64,000 nt of DNA from Theobroma cacao. Lineage: Eukaryota; Streptophyta; Magnoliopsida; Malvales; Malvaceae. Below, piece by piece: positions 1-10,639 of the stretch. The notes beneath the pieces were generated by a model, which did not search any database, was not told where the DNA came from, and worked only from the letters and a program-made list of their open reading frames with translations. Made by a program: the position numbers and the translations under genes. Within the stretch, counting starts at the first letter, position 1. Every line of letters begins with the position of its first letter. The stretch is taken from contig NC_030853.1 of the NCBI RefSeq assembly GCF_000208745.1, positions 12,507,864-12,571,863 on the forward strand, read 5' to 3'.

Positions 1-23
1 GCTGCAGTCACAAACCCGAGAGT

Positions 24-61
24 TTCTCGCTGTAGCGAGAATGAATCTCGCTGCAGCGAGA
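24..61. repeat. Pair of 16-18 bp palindromes (family A motif)
   Basis: TTCTCGCT-GT-AGCGAGAA occupies 24-41 and the perfect palindrome TCTCGCTGCAGCGAGA occupies 46-61, four bases apart. The same motif recurs in the other family A copies, often decayed on one arm. Confidence 0.9.
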
Positions 62-272
62 ATCAGAACATCAAGAAAAAGGTTCCCTTTTCCCTTAAAA
101 CAAAGCCATCATACTAAATAACAAAAACAACATGTAACACATGCAAACTCCCAAATTTCAACAAATCAAATGCTCACATTTTTGCATTTACAACCATATA
201 CCATATATGTATATATATATAGATATCAATCACCATATACACCCTCTCATCATCATCATCTCATATGCAACA

Positions 273-392
273 GCTTATGCGCACTCCCACTTGCACATAG
301 CCGGGTCAGCAATGGCTTATGTGCACTCCCACTCACACATAGTCGGGTCAGCAATGGCTTATGTGCACTCCTACTCGCACATAGCCAGGTCC
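273..392. repeat. 42-bp tandem repeat, about 2.9 copies
   Basis: Units start at 273, 315 and 357. Each begins GCTTATGTGCACTCC and carries a CACATAG..GGTC segment. Only a few substitutions separate units, and the third is incomplete. The block sits at the equivalent place to degenerate GTGCA(C/T)CCC repeats in the other A copies (about 32520-32705, 39205-39325 and 49815-49985), so it is a variable tandem block of this LTR family. Several short ORFs here are only in-frame readings of the repeat. Confidence 0.85.
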
Positions 393-1601
393 ACATCAAC
401 ATACAAAGAAGCAACCAATGCATATCATGCATACTATCATATTTTGATAACACATAGCACATTGTATAGCACATTTCCATAATATAAAATCACTTCACCA
501 AAGGCTTGTTCCCAAGGCACATTTTCAAAGTCAAGTTAGATAAAATCATTCACATTTCCCAAAACAAGTTTGAAATACAAGTCCACTCACCTGTATATTG
601 TTGAGCCTTTCGCTAACTCTAATTCCCTTAATTGTCCAAATGGAATGATGAGGCTTCCTTGGAACCTACCATCACATTAATATCACCATTATGTTAATTC
701 ACATACTATAAACCCTAAAAGCTGTCTCTTAACTAGCTTTCAATTGTCACTTTAAATGGCTATCTAGGTTCACTATCTTAATCATTATAAAAGGAATAAA
801 CATACTCAACAATAAAACAGCTCATAATCTAAATTACTAGCCATTATTCATAGCTAAAAATCAAGTTTAGTTCATCACTCACCCTAGGGTTCCTTTGTAG
901 TCAAATTTTCTTCCAATAGCTTCCACAGAAATGGGGTAATTCTCTCTTTCTCTCTCTAAAACACCCAACTAGTGAGAGATAATATGAAAATAAGATTTTT
1001 CAAGGGTTTTAAGGAAAGAGAGTGGAAGAATATAAGGGTTCTAGTCAAAAGGGCTCAAAGGTATGAAAACTATAACTAGAGAGAGAAAATTATGCAAGCT
1101 CCATATCAAGCTTCCATGGAGGTTGGAAGCAATGTGAAAGAGAAGAAGGAGGAAGAAGAAGAAGCTGCTGGAAAATGGGAGAAGAAGTTGCTAGAAGAAA
1201 GATATTTATAGCCAATCTTATCAATTCCCTTGAAATTACCAAATTGCCTCTCCACAAATTAGCTTATTCTCCTCCAATCTTATATGCAATCTTTTTGCTC
1301 TTTTGACATTGGGACAAGGTCCATAATGGTCTAGACATACTCGGGTTCATGAAAACTTAAAATTTTAACCCGATGTGAAAAATGACCATTTTGCCCCAAT
1401 CGTGAAAATCATCAAAATTTTGGTTTCCTTTCCATTTTACCCTTAATATCATCATCCATTTATGCCTTAGGCCTACTTAGGCCATAATATTGTTTAAAAA
1501 TCTTACTTTTATGGGCTTACTAAAGAAATGACGAAATTACCCCTAATTAGGGATATCGTTTATTCTACTAACGATGAGTCTATAAAGGTTAAGGTCTCAC
1601 A

Positions 1602-4600
1602 TATAAGCTATTTCCAAATCAAAATAATAGAAAAATAATTTTTGTCTCACAAGGGCATTTTGGTCATTTTTTCATACTAATCTCAAAACTAGTTAAAAAT
1701 GTAGTATACGAGTGAAAAACACATATTTCACAATCAAAAATAAATTTAGATGTCTAAAACATTCATTTTAAATGAAACTATATCTATTTGAATATAATAA
1801 AAATATTCAATAAAATATTCTATTTTTTTATAAAACAATATTTATAGAGTTACCTGTAAATAATTTTTTTGTAGCGTAAAAGCTAAATAAATTCATACAT
1901 ACTGTAATACAGATAACCAAAATATAAAATTTAATTTACAATGACACGTGAGCCCTCGAATGACCAAAAGTATCAAAAGAAATGAACCTACAATATTTGG
2001 ATGATGCAAGTCCAACTGTAGTCCTCGATGATACCAGCTATCTACAGTCTATCCTGAGCCTAAAATGGGTGGAAATGAGGGTGATGAGATTATAAAATCT
2101 CAATGAGTAAACAAACATCATTTAAATCAACTAAAGCCGAGTAAAAGGAGACAATCAAAATATCCCATCACATCACGTATTTCACAATTTGAAAATTCAT
2201 CCAAACCCATGCAAACAGTTATTTTTCATTTAATTTCTCATTAAGGCTTATGACTTTCATAAACATTTGGCTCATGCCATCAAATAGTACTCGATGACAC
2301 CTTGATCAGAGGCGTACACTCGAGCCCACCAAGGCTGTTAAAAATTCACATTTCGCATAAAACACATTTTTATTTCGTTTTGAAAACACAGTCGTTCCTT
2401 GGAATTAGCGGAGTTCATCATCATGAGGTGGTTCAGCGTGACGTGATCTCTAACCATACCTCAAGAGATACCCTACGTGCCTCTTCGATCGAGGTACATA
2501 TATATAACTAGATTTCGTGCCTCTCTAATAAGTTGGTCCACAGAACTCGCCCACTGCAGCAAGCTAAACCCACCATACAATAAAATTTGCAATAGCATGA
2601 CATGGCAATTATTTTATTTTACAGCCTCTCCAGGCAAATCAATAATTCATGCATTTTCAGTACATTTAGCAATTTAACCATTCATGCCAATATTACCATA
2701 AGCCAATCAATTAAAACCATAAATTTACAACATATCAAGTGGTCTCCAATTACTCTATTTTCAAAATCGTCATTTAATTTCAAGACAATTTATAAAATCA
2801 TTTCGTTTAAACTCATTTTGTTTATAAACATAAAAATTTACCATTAAAGCTCATTTTCATAAATTTCACAAAAATTGAATAAAACATACTTTAGATAATT
2901 AAAATGATGGTAAGGTTACTCACTTCACAATAGCGGGATTTTTACATTGCTATTGATTCGTACTCGTATAATTATTCTTAGTTGTCAGTCACCTACGTCG
3001 TTCGGCATGCTCCCACAACAAACTTTCCTAGCAATAATTTAAATCTAATATACTTAGTGCATCAATTCCACTACTCTCCCTCATTCTATCATAAATCTGC
3101 ATTATTTCTCCTCATTTCTTCCAATATTTTACCATTCAACTTAACACTCTCAACCGAATTATGCATTTAAATTCCTCCAACATCATTAATTCTTCACAAC
3201 GAATCATTTAAAATTTCTTAACTTTATTTGATCATTATTCATAAATTTCACATTTTCTTCTTTACTTTAGTCCTATGGCACCTCCTAATAAAATATTCAA
3301 ATGTTGTATTAAAGTAATTTAAATTTAATTCATATCACCAAATAACCAATGTATAATTAAATAAAATAAGCTAGCCTTCATATAGTTCAATTTTGCAATA
3401 AGCCATGGAGTAGAATAAAGAAATTTATCTAATTAGGCTAGGTTGGCCCAAGTCTCCACCTTCCTTTTCTTTTGGACTTTTCTTCCTTTGTTGTTTTTAG
3501 ACCCTTTTTCATGAACTCTTCCCATCTCTTTATAATTGGGCCATGCCCATTTTCTTTCTTATTGGGCCATACCCATTTTTCTTTCTTATTGGGTCATGCC
3601 CATTTTTTTCTTTCTTGTTACTTTCTTTTCTTCCACCGTCCAGCAGCCCTTGCTTGTCTTTCTTTTTCTTTCTCACATGCACAAATCGTCTCAAATTTCT
3701 TCCTCTCTCTCCCTCTCACCATCGGCCACACTTTCTTGCTTTTCAACCTTCAATTTTCAGCAACTAAAGCTGCTCATATTGGCTTCAAAATCAGTAGCCA
3801 AGCTGCTTTGTTTCTCCTAAAAAAATCAGCAGCTAAGCTGCACTTTTTCCTTCAAAAATTAGTAGCCAAAACAACAACAATTAACCACCAAGACCACACA
3901 TTTCAAGCTTCAAAATTAGCTACAAAAATCTGCACTTTTCAACCTCCAAAACCAATAGCAAAGCTGCATTTTCCAGCCCCCAAAATCAGCAAAAAAATAG
4001 CTCTTTTTCCTCTCTAAATGGTGGCAAAACTGGCCCCTCAACTTAGCTCTCTCACCTTTCTTTTCTTCCTCACCACTCGGCCTTCTCTTGTTTCTTTTTG
4101 TTCTCTTTGCTCACTCCTTCTTCTTGTTTCTTTTTCTTCTCTTAACTAACCGACTTCTCTCTTTCATCTTGTCTTCTTCACTTTACTTATTCACCCATAT
4201 ATATATATATTTAATTCTTTCCATTTTATTCCAACTTGGCCGGCCCTTCACATTTTTCTTCCTTTCTTCATTTGTTCCACATGGCCGACCCCCTTCCATC
4301 AATTAAATTAAAGAGTCTTTTGAATCTTTTTATTGACCACATGGGCGGCTACCCATGTTGGTCTTCCTATATTATTTTTTTTATATATACATACTTGTAT
4401 TATTATTTTTACCATTCATTTATTTTATCTCTTCCATTTAATTTCTCTACATAATCTTTCAACTTTTATACTTTAAATTCGATCTCTTCAATGCATCTAA
4501 AAATTTTAATTTTTATCTATCTTCCTTTCTCTGTACGTGTACCACCAAAATATCAAAATTGCACTTCAACGCGGTATTACCATAATATTTAAATATTTAC

Positions 4601-5092
4601 TTATTCGCATTGGTTCGACTTAGCAAAACATGCGTATTTCACTTTCGTCGTTCATCTCCAAAAATTTATTTGTATTTCTTCTCCTCCACTTGGATNNNNN
4701 NNNNNNNNNNNNNNNNNNNNNNNNNNNNNNNNNNNNNNNNNNNNNNNNNNNNNNNNNNNNNNNNNNNNNNNNTTTTGATTTCGACATCCGATTAAATATT
4801 AATATTTTAATATTATTTTATTAATAAAATATTATTTTATTCTAAAAATTTTATCTTGTCTCCTTAGTTGCCAAAGTTCCTTATTATACCTCAATTGACC
4901 TCCGAATCATCCTTTTATCTCACCAATTCTCCTCCGATAAAATATTATTATTTTATTATTATTTTCTCGCGTGCAAAATATTTTATCATAAACTATTCCT
5001 TTCATCTTTGATCACTTTTAAACATTTTAATTAACCTCAATTTGCATCCGATCAACTTTATTTATCACCATATCAAAGTATGGGGCATTTCA
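1602..5092 (-). mobile_element. LTR-like unit C, related to family B, interrupted by A copy 1
   Basis: From 1602 to about 2960 this is recognisably the reverse complement of family B (compare 22900-24240 and 19080-20200): shared blocks include the AAATAGCTTAT stretch, a GTTAACAGCC-type segment, and the CTCACTTCACAATAGCGGGA block. The 5' part (about 3000-5092) differs from B; it includes CT-rich and ATTGGGCCATGCCCATTTTTC-type repeats near 3535-3605. It ends at a GTATCAAAGTATGGGGCATTTCA terminus resembling the end of family A. Its left part lies outside the window, beyond A copy 1. No protein-coding content is visible; long ORFs at 3472-4017 are low-complexity. A 77-bp gap falls inside. Family relation is confident, exact limits less so. 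Confidence 0.5.
4696..4772. other. Assembly gap (77 N)
   Basis: A run of N bases inside unit C. Two short ORFs read through it and carry no information. Confidence 1.
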
Positions 5093-5495
5093 CTTTTGAC
5101 ACTAAGACAAGATCCATAATAGTCTAGAAATACTCGGGTTCACGAAAACATAAAAATTTAGACCCGAGATGCAAAATGACCATTTTGCCCCTACCATGGA
5201 AATTATCATTATTTTTATCTTCTTCATTTATTTACCATCATAAACATCATTTATTCATTCCTTAGGCCTATTTAGACCTTAATAGCATAAAATAAAAATC
5301 CACTAGTAGAAGCTCACCAAGAGAAATTACGAAATTACCCTTGGTCTGCATTATCACTTCTACTTCTAATTATGTGTGTATGGAGATCGAGATTTCACAG
5401 GTTCACTTTTGAATTACCCATTTTAACTCGGTAATTAACCTCAATTGGCATCCGTAAACTTTATTAGCCACCGTATCAAAATATGAGATACTACA
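5093..5495 (-). mobile_element. Family A end fragment
   Basis: This stretch matches the last 400 bp or so of family A in plus-strand order (compare 33660-34060). It has the TTTTGACACTA..CAAG..TCCATAATAGTCTA block, the AAATGACCATTTTGCCCC block, and the terminus ACCGTATCAAAATA..GATACTACA at 5495. Unit C abuts it exactly at 5092/5093. The simplest reading is an A unit split by unit C, with the other half left of the window. Confidence 0.6.
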
Positions 5496-6363
5496 ACCTT
5501 AGCATAGCAAATAAAGCCAAATATTCTTATGTGAGATGTTGAGGGTTTGCAACCAAACCAACATTCATAAGGGCTTTTCTGTACTAAAGTTCTTCTTTGA
5601 GTTAGGTTTAGAATGTAGTTAGTTGTGTTAACAGCTTCTACCTAAAAAGGTTTTTGGTAGGTTTTTCTAAAATAGAAGACATTTGGGCATCTTTATGAGA
5701 GTCCTATTCTTCCTTTTAGCAACCTCATTCTGTTGAGGGCTATAAGTGACAGTCAGCTAATGAATTATACCTAGCTTAGACAAAAATGCTTTAAATTCAA
5801 TTGCTGTGAACTCTATCCCATTGTAGCTCTTAAAAGTCTTAATAGTTGATGTAGCTTGATTTTCAATAAGATTTCTAAACTTCACAAAGCTTCTAAGAGC
5901 TTCTGTCTTAAGTTTAAGAAAGTAAATCCAATAGAATCTAGTCAAATCATCAATAAAAAGAAGATAATGCTTACTACATCTATTTGAATGAGTCTTTATG
6001 AGGCCTCCCAAGTTTGTATGACCCAACTGAAGTTTTTTAGTTGCTCTCCATTTTTTTTCCTTTGAAAAAGGTAATCTGCACTGTTACCATACCGATAGGT
6101 ACTGCACGCCATATCTGGCTTTGAAATCTTAGGTAAGCCTTCAACTACCTCTTTAGTAGCCATGTTTTGTAGATAGTTGTAATTTATATACCCCAACCTT
6201 TTGTGCCACAGTTCAAAATCATGTGCTGCATTGAAAAAAGCCTTCTGTTCTGTATGCTTCTAGTTAATAAGGTAGCACTTATTCCTCATCTCTACTGTCA
6301 ATACTTCCTTGCCCTTAGGATCAAAGATAGTATAGTATTTATCCTTGAACACAAGGTCATTGT
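5496..6363 (-). pseudogene. Ty1/copia fragment: gag-pre-integrase zinc region and integrase core
   Basis: Read on the minus strand, 6363 to about 5996 encodes the GAG-pre-integrase segment, including LWHKRLGYINY around 6190-6220 and a CSTYRYG region where the canonical CxxC pair is damaged. From 6026 to about 5700 it encodes an integrase core, with FIDDLTRFYWIYFL, then SYNGIEFTA where the second catalytic Asp is expected, then a decayed PQQN..KRKNRTL. Frameshifts and stops follow toward 5500. No protease, reverse transcriptase or LTR is present. The family is copia, but the sequence is clearly unlike the Sirevirus-like copies elsewhere in the window. It is the target into which neighbouring LTR-like units landed. 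Confidence 0.8.
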
Positions 6364-7490
6364 TGTAACACCCCTGATTTTTTTATATGGCTTCTACTTG
6401 AGGTTGGCCAAGTGAAGTGACGAGTAAATTTAAAATATGATGTATATGCTTGTGGAATATGAAATTGTGTTAAATATGTGGACTTATGCCTTATGATACT
6501 TAGGCAAAATTTATGAACACATTTAAGTAATCCAAAGGTTTGATGCTTGAATTGGAGTTTTGATATTATGTATGAGTATTTATGTAAAGATTTGAGGTAT
6601 TTTGATTAATGGAAATGAAGTAGGTGCTTACAAGAATAAGTTGGAGACTTAAAACAAGCGAAAAAGTGCTTACTGGGCATGATTTTATCAATACATGTTC
6701 TACATCTATTGATAGATACAAAGATAGAAAGCTTGGGAAGATAAGCTGGATGAACATCTATCGGTACATTGCCTTAACTATCGATAGATGACTACCCGAG
6801 AATTTTATACAGCAAGGATGCCTTGAAACAATCAATAGATCCCGGAATCTATCAATAGATGGCAAAACGAGGAAAAACAGAAACAGGGCTAGGGCACAAT
6901 CTATCAATAGATTCCTCGAATATATCAATAGATGAAGGTCAACGATAATGAAACTTAGCGACATCTATCGATAGATGATCAGTGTAAAATTGTAAAAAAT
7001 AAAAAGGGGTTTTCAGGCCATTTTGCCCCATTTTCTTTCAAAACTCTTTCTCTTTCTTGAAAACCTGAAACTCTAACCTCCTAAACTAATTTTGAAGCCA
7101 TTGGAGTGGGTTTGAGCTTGGGAAAATGATCTCGAGGTAAGATTAATCATTTTTATCGATTGATTTTCGATTTAATCGGTTAATAACCTTGTATCCAAAT
7201 ATTTTCGATTTGATCAAGCTCTCTCCCCTTGAGTTTATTGAAGATTTGGAGCCTAGATTTGGACAACCCAGCTTATAAGGTAAGCATTTAGCTAATTTGT
7301 TGGAAGATTGAGCTTATATATTGAATTTGGTTATTTTCGAAAAAGAACTAGGATATTTAAAATGCTAGGAAATAAACGTTTTTGTGATATTTTGCTGTGT
7401 TTATAGGGAGATTGAGCAACTGGGTATAATCGTGAGTTGAGGGACCATCGGAATTCAGCGCTAGGCAATGGCTACAAAGGAAAAACAAAG
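6364..7490 (+). mobile_element. Unclassified LTR-like stretch beginning TGTAACACCCC
   Basis: The copia fragment is cut at 6363 and a sequence starting TGTAACACCCCTGA begins, a start common among plant LTRs and similar to TGTAAAACCCG of family B. It holds a cluster of ATCTATCGATAGAT-type palindromes (6703-6977), then CTTTC-rich leader-like sequence (about 7020-7080) and a GAGGTAAGATT splice-donor-like site (about 7133). No coding sequence is visible. I cannot fix the 3' end; 7490 is a guess, and no TSD was found. Confidence 0.4.
6703..6977. repeat. Cluster of ATCTATCGATAGAT-type palindromes
   Basis: At least six related dyads occur: CATCTATTGATAGATA at 6703, CTATCGATAG at 6778-6787, ATCTATCAATAGAT at 6847-6860, a copy near 6899-6915, a partial near 6922-6934, and the perfect 16-mer CATCTATCGATAGATG at 6962-6977. 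A half-site lies near 6754. The imperfect copies differ mainly at the central CG (to CA or TG), which looks like deamination of methylated cytosine. Confidence 0.9.
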
Positions 7491-8062
7491 GACACCTGAC
7501 TTAACAGCCATATAGAAACATCAAGACGACACACTAAAGTAGTGTTTAAATGGAAATAAAAAAAACGACATAGGTTAAAGTCATATTGCATAAAACAGTA
7601 AAATTAACTAAATAAAACGACACTCAAGCTTAGTGTATCATTAGCTGGAGTATGAAACGACACTCAAGCTTAGTGTATCATTAGCTGGAGTATGAAACGA
7701 CATCATACTGTTCAATTTTCTTCTTCTTCTTCATGCTTCAACCTCTAAATCTTCCCGCCAAGCCTTCTTCTCCAATCTGCAGGTTTGTGATCATCTCTCA
7801 ACATTCCTTTTTCTAAATATCCAACATAAGTAATTATTATTTAGAATATGGACTTGGAAATTTGAGTTTCCGGAAAGAGAAAATTGATGTTAATGCCAGA
7901 TTCTGCTCCATCATAGAGGTGAACATTATTCTTACACTTACTGATATGATTCAGAATACAACGGATATCACATTGCGGACAGCATTCAACACAGCTGTAG
8001 TTCTTCTGCTTATTTCTTACTATCTAATTATCTATAAAAACTAGTAGTAAATTCTTGTGTTA
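7491..8062. other. Spacer between LTR-like stretch and the transporter gene
   Basis: No convincing gene. It holds a perfect 40-bp tandem duplication (listed separately), AAACGACA-type short repeats, a CTTCTTCTTCTT tract near 7721, and the transporter gene's downstream flank, which probably includes its 3' UTR. A 60-residue ORF at 7862-8044 has no recognisable similarity. Confidence 0.6.
7615..7694. repeat. Perfect 40-bp tandem duplication
   Basis: Two identical 40-bp units, 7615-7654 and 7655-7694, each starting AAACGACACTCAAGC. A third AAACGACA follows at 7695 and then diverges. Confidence 0.95.
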
Positions 8063-10540
8063 TCAGACAATGAGCTTTTCAGTCTGCTTTTCTCCAGTGG
8101 CACTCAATTCAATGGTATCATCAGCAGCTTTATACTTGTACCACTTAGCACAGACTAGGAAGTAAACAAAGTTAATGAACCCCAAAGCAGCAATCAAGTA
8201 ATAGAAGTAATCCAATTTCCCTTTGTTTAGATCTTCAGGTAACCAGTCCCCAGCCTCAGTTCTTGACGTGATATGGTGCACTATGGAAACAAGAAAGCCA
8301 CTTAGGTAACTAGACCCTGCAAGGCCAAGGAAGAAGAAAGAACCAGCAATGCTTCTCATATTTTCAGGGAATTGCTTATAGTAAAATTCAATCTGACCAA
8401 TGCAATTGAAACCCTCACAAATTCCAGTGAGAAAAAGCTGCGGGACTAGCCACCAGCCAGACATAGATGATATAGCACCCCCTTTTGGTGCAATACCAAG
8501 TGTTGGCCTTGTAAGAGCCAAATTCCGTCTCTGCTTCTCAACTAAACCAGAGAGAAGCATTGTAATGAGTGAGAAAATAATCCCAATTCCCATTCTTTGA
8601 AGCAATGTGATTCCACCTTGTTTTCCAGTGAGTCTTCGAAGAGACGGAACCAACACGCGATCATATAGAGGAATCCATAATGTAAGGCTCAGCATTTGAA
8701 AGACTGTATAAGATGCTGCAGGCACCTTGAAGCCGCCACTGCCGAGCCTTCTATCAGATTGAAGTACTTGGAAAACTACATAGGTGTTTTGTTGGACCAA
8801 TGAAGTTAGGAAGATAATGGATGATGCCCATACGGGGATAACTCTAGCCAAACACTTTACTTCTTCCACTTGCTGGATGCTGCAAAGTTTCCATGCGTTG
8901 GCTGCTGACCCATCAGAATTTATTTGGTCCTCGGGAGTTAAGATTGCGGACTTGTCAAGAAATCTGATCTCATCATCGTACAGTTAATATATTAAGTACT
9001 ATTAGCAGGCTTTCTTGTTGGAACTTATTAATAAATCATATGCAACTCATTTAATTTCTTCATGAAACATAGATGATCGTTGTCTAGAACTAATTTATTA
9101 GCATGTCCGTCCAAACAAATTGAGTAGTTATTCACCTGAATTGATCTGTGTGGGGCAGCTTGGAGTTGATAGAATCGTCTGGCATATAGTTAAAAAGAGA
9201 GAGCTGTCTGGGCTCATCGTCAGGCAGCTGCAAATGACGCTTCTTTGTGGCAGCAACTAGAACTTGTGCCACTCTAGCAAGAGGGCTACCCTCAGGTTTC
9301 ACTTTGACATAGATTCTTGAACCCATGAAAAATAATATACATGATAACACCATTAAGCCTGCAGGGATTCCTAGCCCAATGGCCCAACTCACACTTGATT
9401 GAACGTAGACAACTACAGTCACAGATACCAGCACACCAAATGTGAAGGTGAAGTAGTACCAATTGAAAAAACTGTTGATACCCTTTTGCCCGGATTCGGT
9501 CGCAGGATCAAACTGGTCTGCTCCAAAGGCCAAGTTACAAGGCCTGATGCCTCCAGCTCCAATAACTAGGAAGCCGAAACCGCTGACTAGGAAGGCTAAC
9601 TGCCCGGTTGTCGGTCCAACACATGTGCCAATATCAGAAGTTGAACATTTTGGAGGGTGTAATTTGTAGATTGCTGCGGTCAGTGTTAAAACAGCCATTC
9701 CCTTGAAAGGAAAACCACAAAATGAGTCAAAACAAAGGCAATCTTAATTACTTTGATAATGATCTTACAGAGAAGGAAAATTATTTGAAGACTCCATTTT
9801 AATAGAAACCTTTCAAGGAAAACAGCGTAGTTAATGATAAAAAAGAAGCTCCATTGATAGTAGTCCGAAGAGAACCTGTCCAACACTTGATTCTTAACAT
9901 TTGTTAAAGTTTTGTTTCTAAAAAACATTTGAAACGAAAGCAAAATCAAAGAAAAACCAAAGACTACATCACTTTTTCCATTATTTTAGCTGAATTTTTA
10001 GCTTGAAAACGAGCTGGTCCCTGGGGATGGAGAGATTGATCATGAGAGATGGTTTCCTGGCACTGCAAACTTTAACTGATCATGTATATATAAGTTTCTT
10101 GACCTGGTAATTAGGGCAAGTGTAATGAAAGTACCAAGAAAGAGGCTATGGAAGCAAAGGCCAACGTCTTGTAACGTCCAAAGTAAGTGTCAGAGAGGAA
10201 AGCACCAAGCAAAGGAGCCATGTTTGAGGTGCCCTGGAAGATATTAACAGTCGTTGCAGCCGTGATGCTCTTCATGTTGAACACAGTCGTGAGATACACC
10301 AGCAAGTTTGATATGGTGCCCAAGGTGCCAATCTTCTCGAAGGTCTCATTGCCTGCATGTTTCACAATATGTATTGAAGAGGGAAAAGAACGTTAGCTTG
10401 AATGAAACACGTATAATTTAATTTCATTTGGAATCTTACGTACCAATGATGAAGGGCATGGCTCTAATTCCTCTATATTTGATGGCCTCTGTCTTATGAT
10501 CATCACATAATTTACTAGCTTTGTCCTCCTTGTTCTCCAT
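8063..10540 (-). CDS. NPF (NRT1/PTR) family proton-coupled transporter, four exons
   Basis: The spliced CDS is complement(10444-10540, 10135-10352, 9136-9701, 8063-8963), 1782 bp, giving 593 residues plus TGA. All introns are GT-AG: 91, 433 and 172 bp. Family members are plasma-membrane 12-helix MFS carriers of nitrate, peptides, glucosinolates or hormones, driven by protons. Visible hallmarks are NETFEKIG at about residues 34-41 (the ExxEK/R proton-coupling motif, directly after intron 1), [32 protein letters not shown] spanning intron 3 (about residue 293), [18 protein letters not shown] and GKLDYFYYL. Length is normal for the family (550-600). Overall it looks most like subfamily NPF2 (the NPF2.9-2.14 group), which includes nitrate and glucosinolate carriers; the substrate cannot be read from sequence. 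No frame damage is seen, and it has no gene neighbours, only transposons. Confidence 0.95.
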
Positions 10541-10625
10541 CTGGATATTCAAAGGAAAGACAATATTGCTCAACTTTCTTTAACTTGCAGCTCCTATCCT
10601 TGGAGAAAATGTTCCAAAGAGCTCT

Positions 10626-10637
10626 AAATATATATAA
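10626..10637 (-). promoter_or_regulatory. Candidate TATA box of the NPF gene
   Basis: On the minus strand, TTATATATATTT lies about 90 bp upstream of the ATG at 10540. This fits a TATA box with a leader of roughly 50-60 nt. The flanks are AT-rich, so chance occurrence is possible. Confidence 0.45.
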
Positions 10638-10639
10638 GC

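Larger units (their letters stand above)
1..1601 (-). mobile_element. Family A LTR-like unit, copy 1 (partial, runs off the left edge)
   Basis: This is the right part of a repeat that recurs at 31376-34060, 37990-40413, 48986-51333 and 63806 onward. It shares with them the TCTCGCTGCAGCGAGA-type motifs, a tandem-repeat block of GTGCACTCCC..CACATAG type, a CT/GA-rich stretch near 940-1000, and a tail of the type AAATGACCATTTTGCCCC ending in GTCTCACA at 1601. The full copies are 2.3-2.7 kb, start TG and end CA, and are flanked by 5-bp duplications with no internal genes, as expected of solo LTRs. The minus orientation is inferred: in that direction a TATAAATA-like box is followed by CT-rich leader-like sequence. 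It interrupts the related unit C at 1602. Its own left end and TSD are outside the window. Confidence 0.7.

Noticed and set aside
273..392. Regularly spaced repeats that might suggest a CRISPR array
   Set aside because: The units are directly adjacent with no unique spacers, and the DNA is plant nuclear. The same applies to the 36-bp (40680) and 31-bp (34930) repeats.
141..482. Overlapping ORFs of 74-113 residues on both strands, with repeated His/Ala/Ser segments
   Set aside because: They are readings of the 42-bp tandem block in a family A LTR-like unit; the open frames exist because 42 is a multiple of three.
3472..4017. 181-residue ORF rich in Phe, Leu and Ser
   Set aside because: It is low-complexity CT-rich LTR-like sequence with short internal repeats (ATTGGGCCATGCCC), with no domain and competing frames of similar quality.
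4610..4824. Two ORFs running through the gap
   Set aside because: Half of each is N; nothing can be inferred.
7862..8044. 60-residue ORF just downstream of the NPF gene
   Set aside because: No recognisable domain, and it overlaps the expected 3' flank of the transporter on the other strand.
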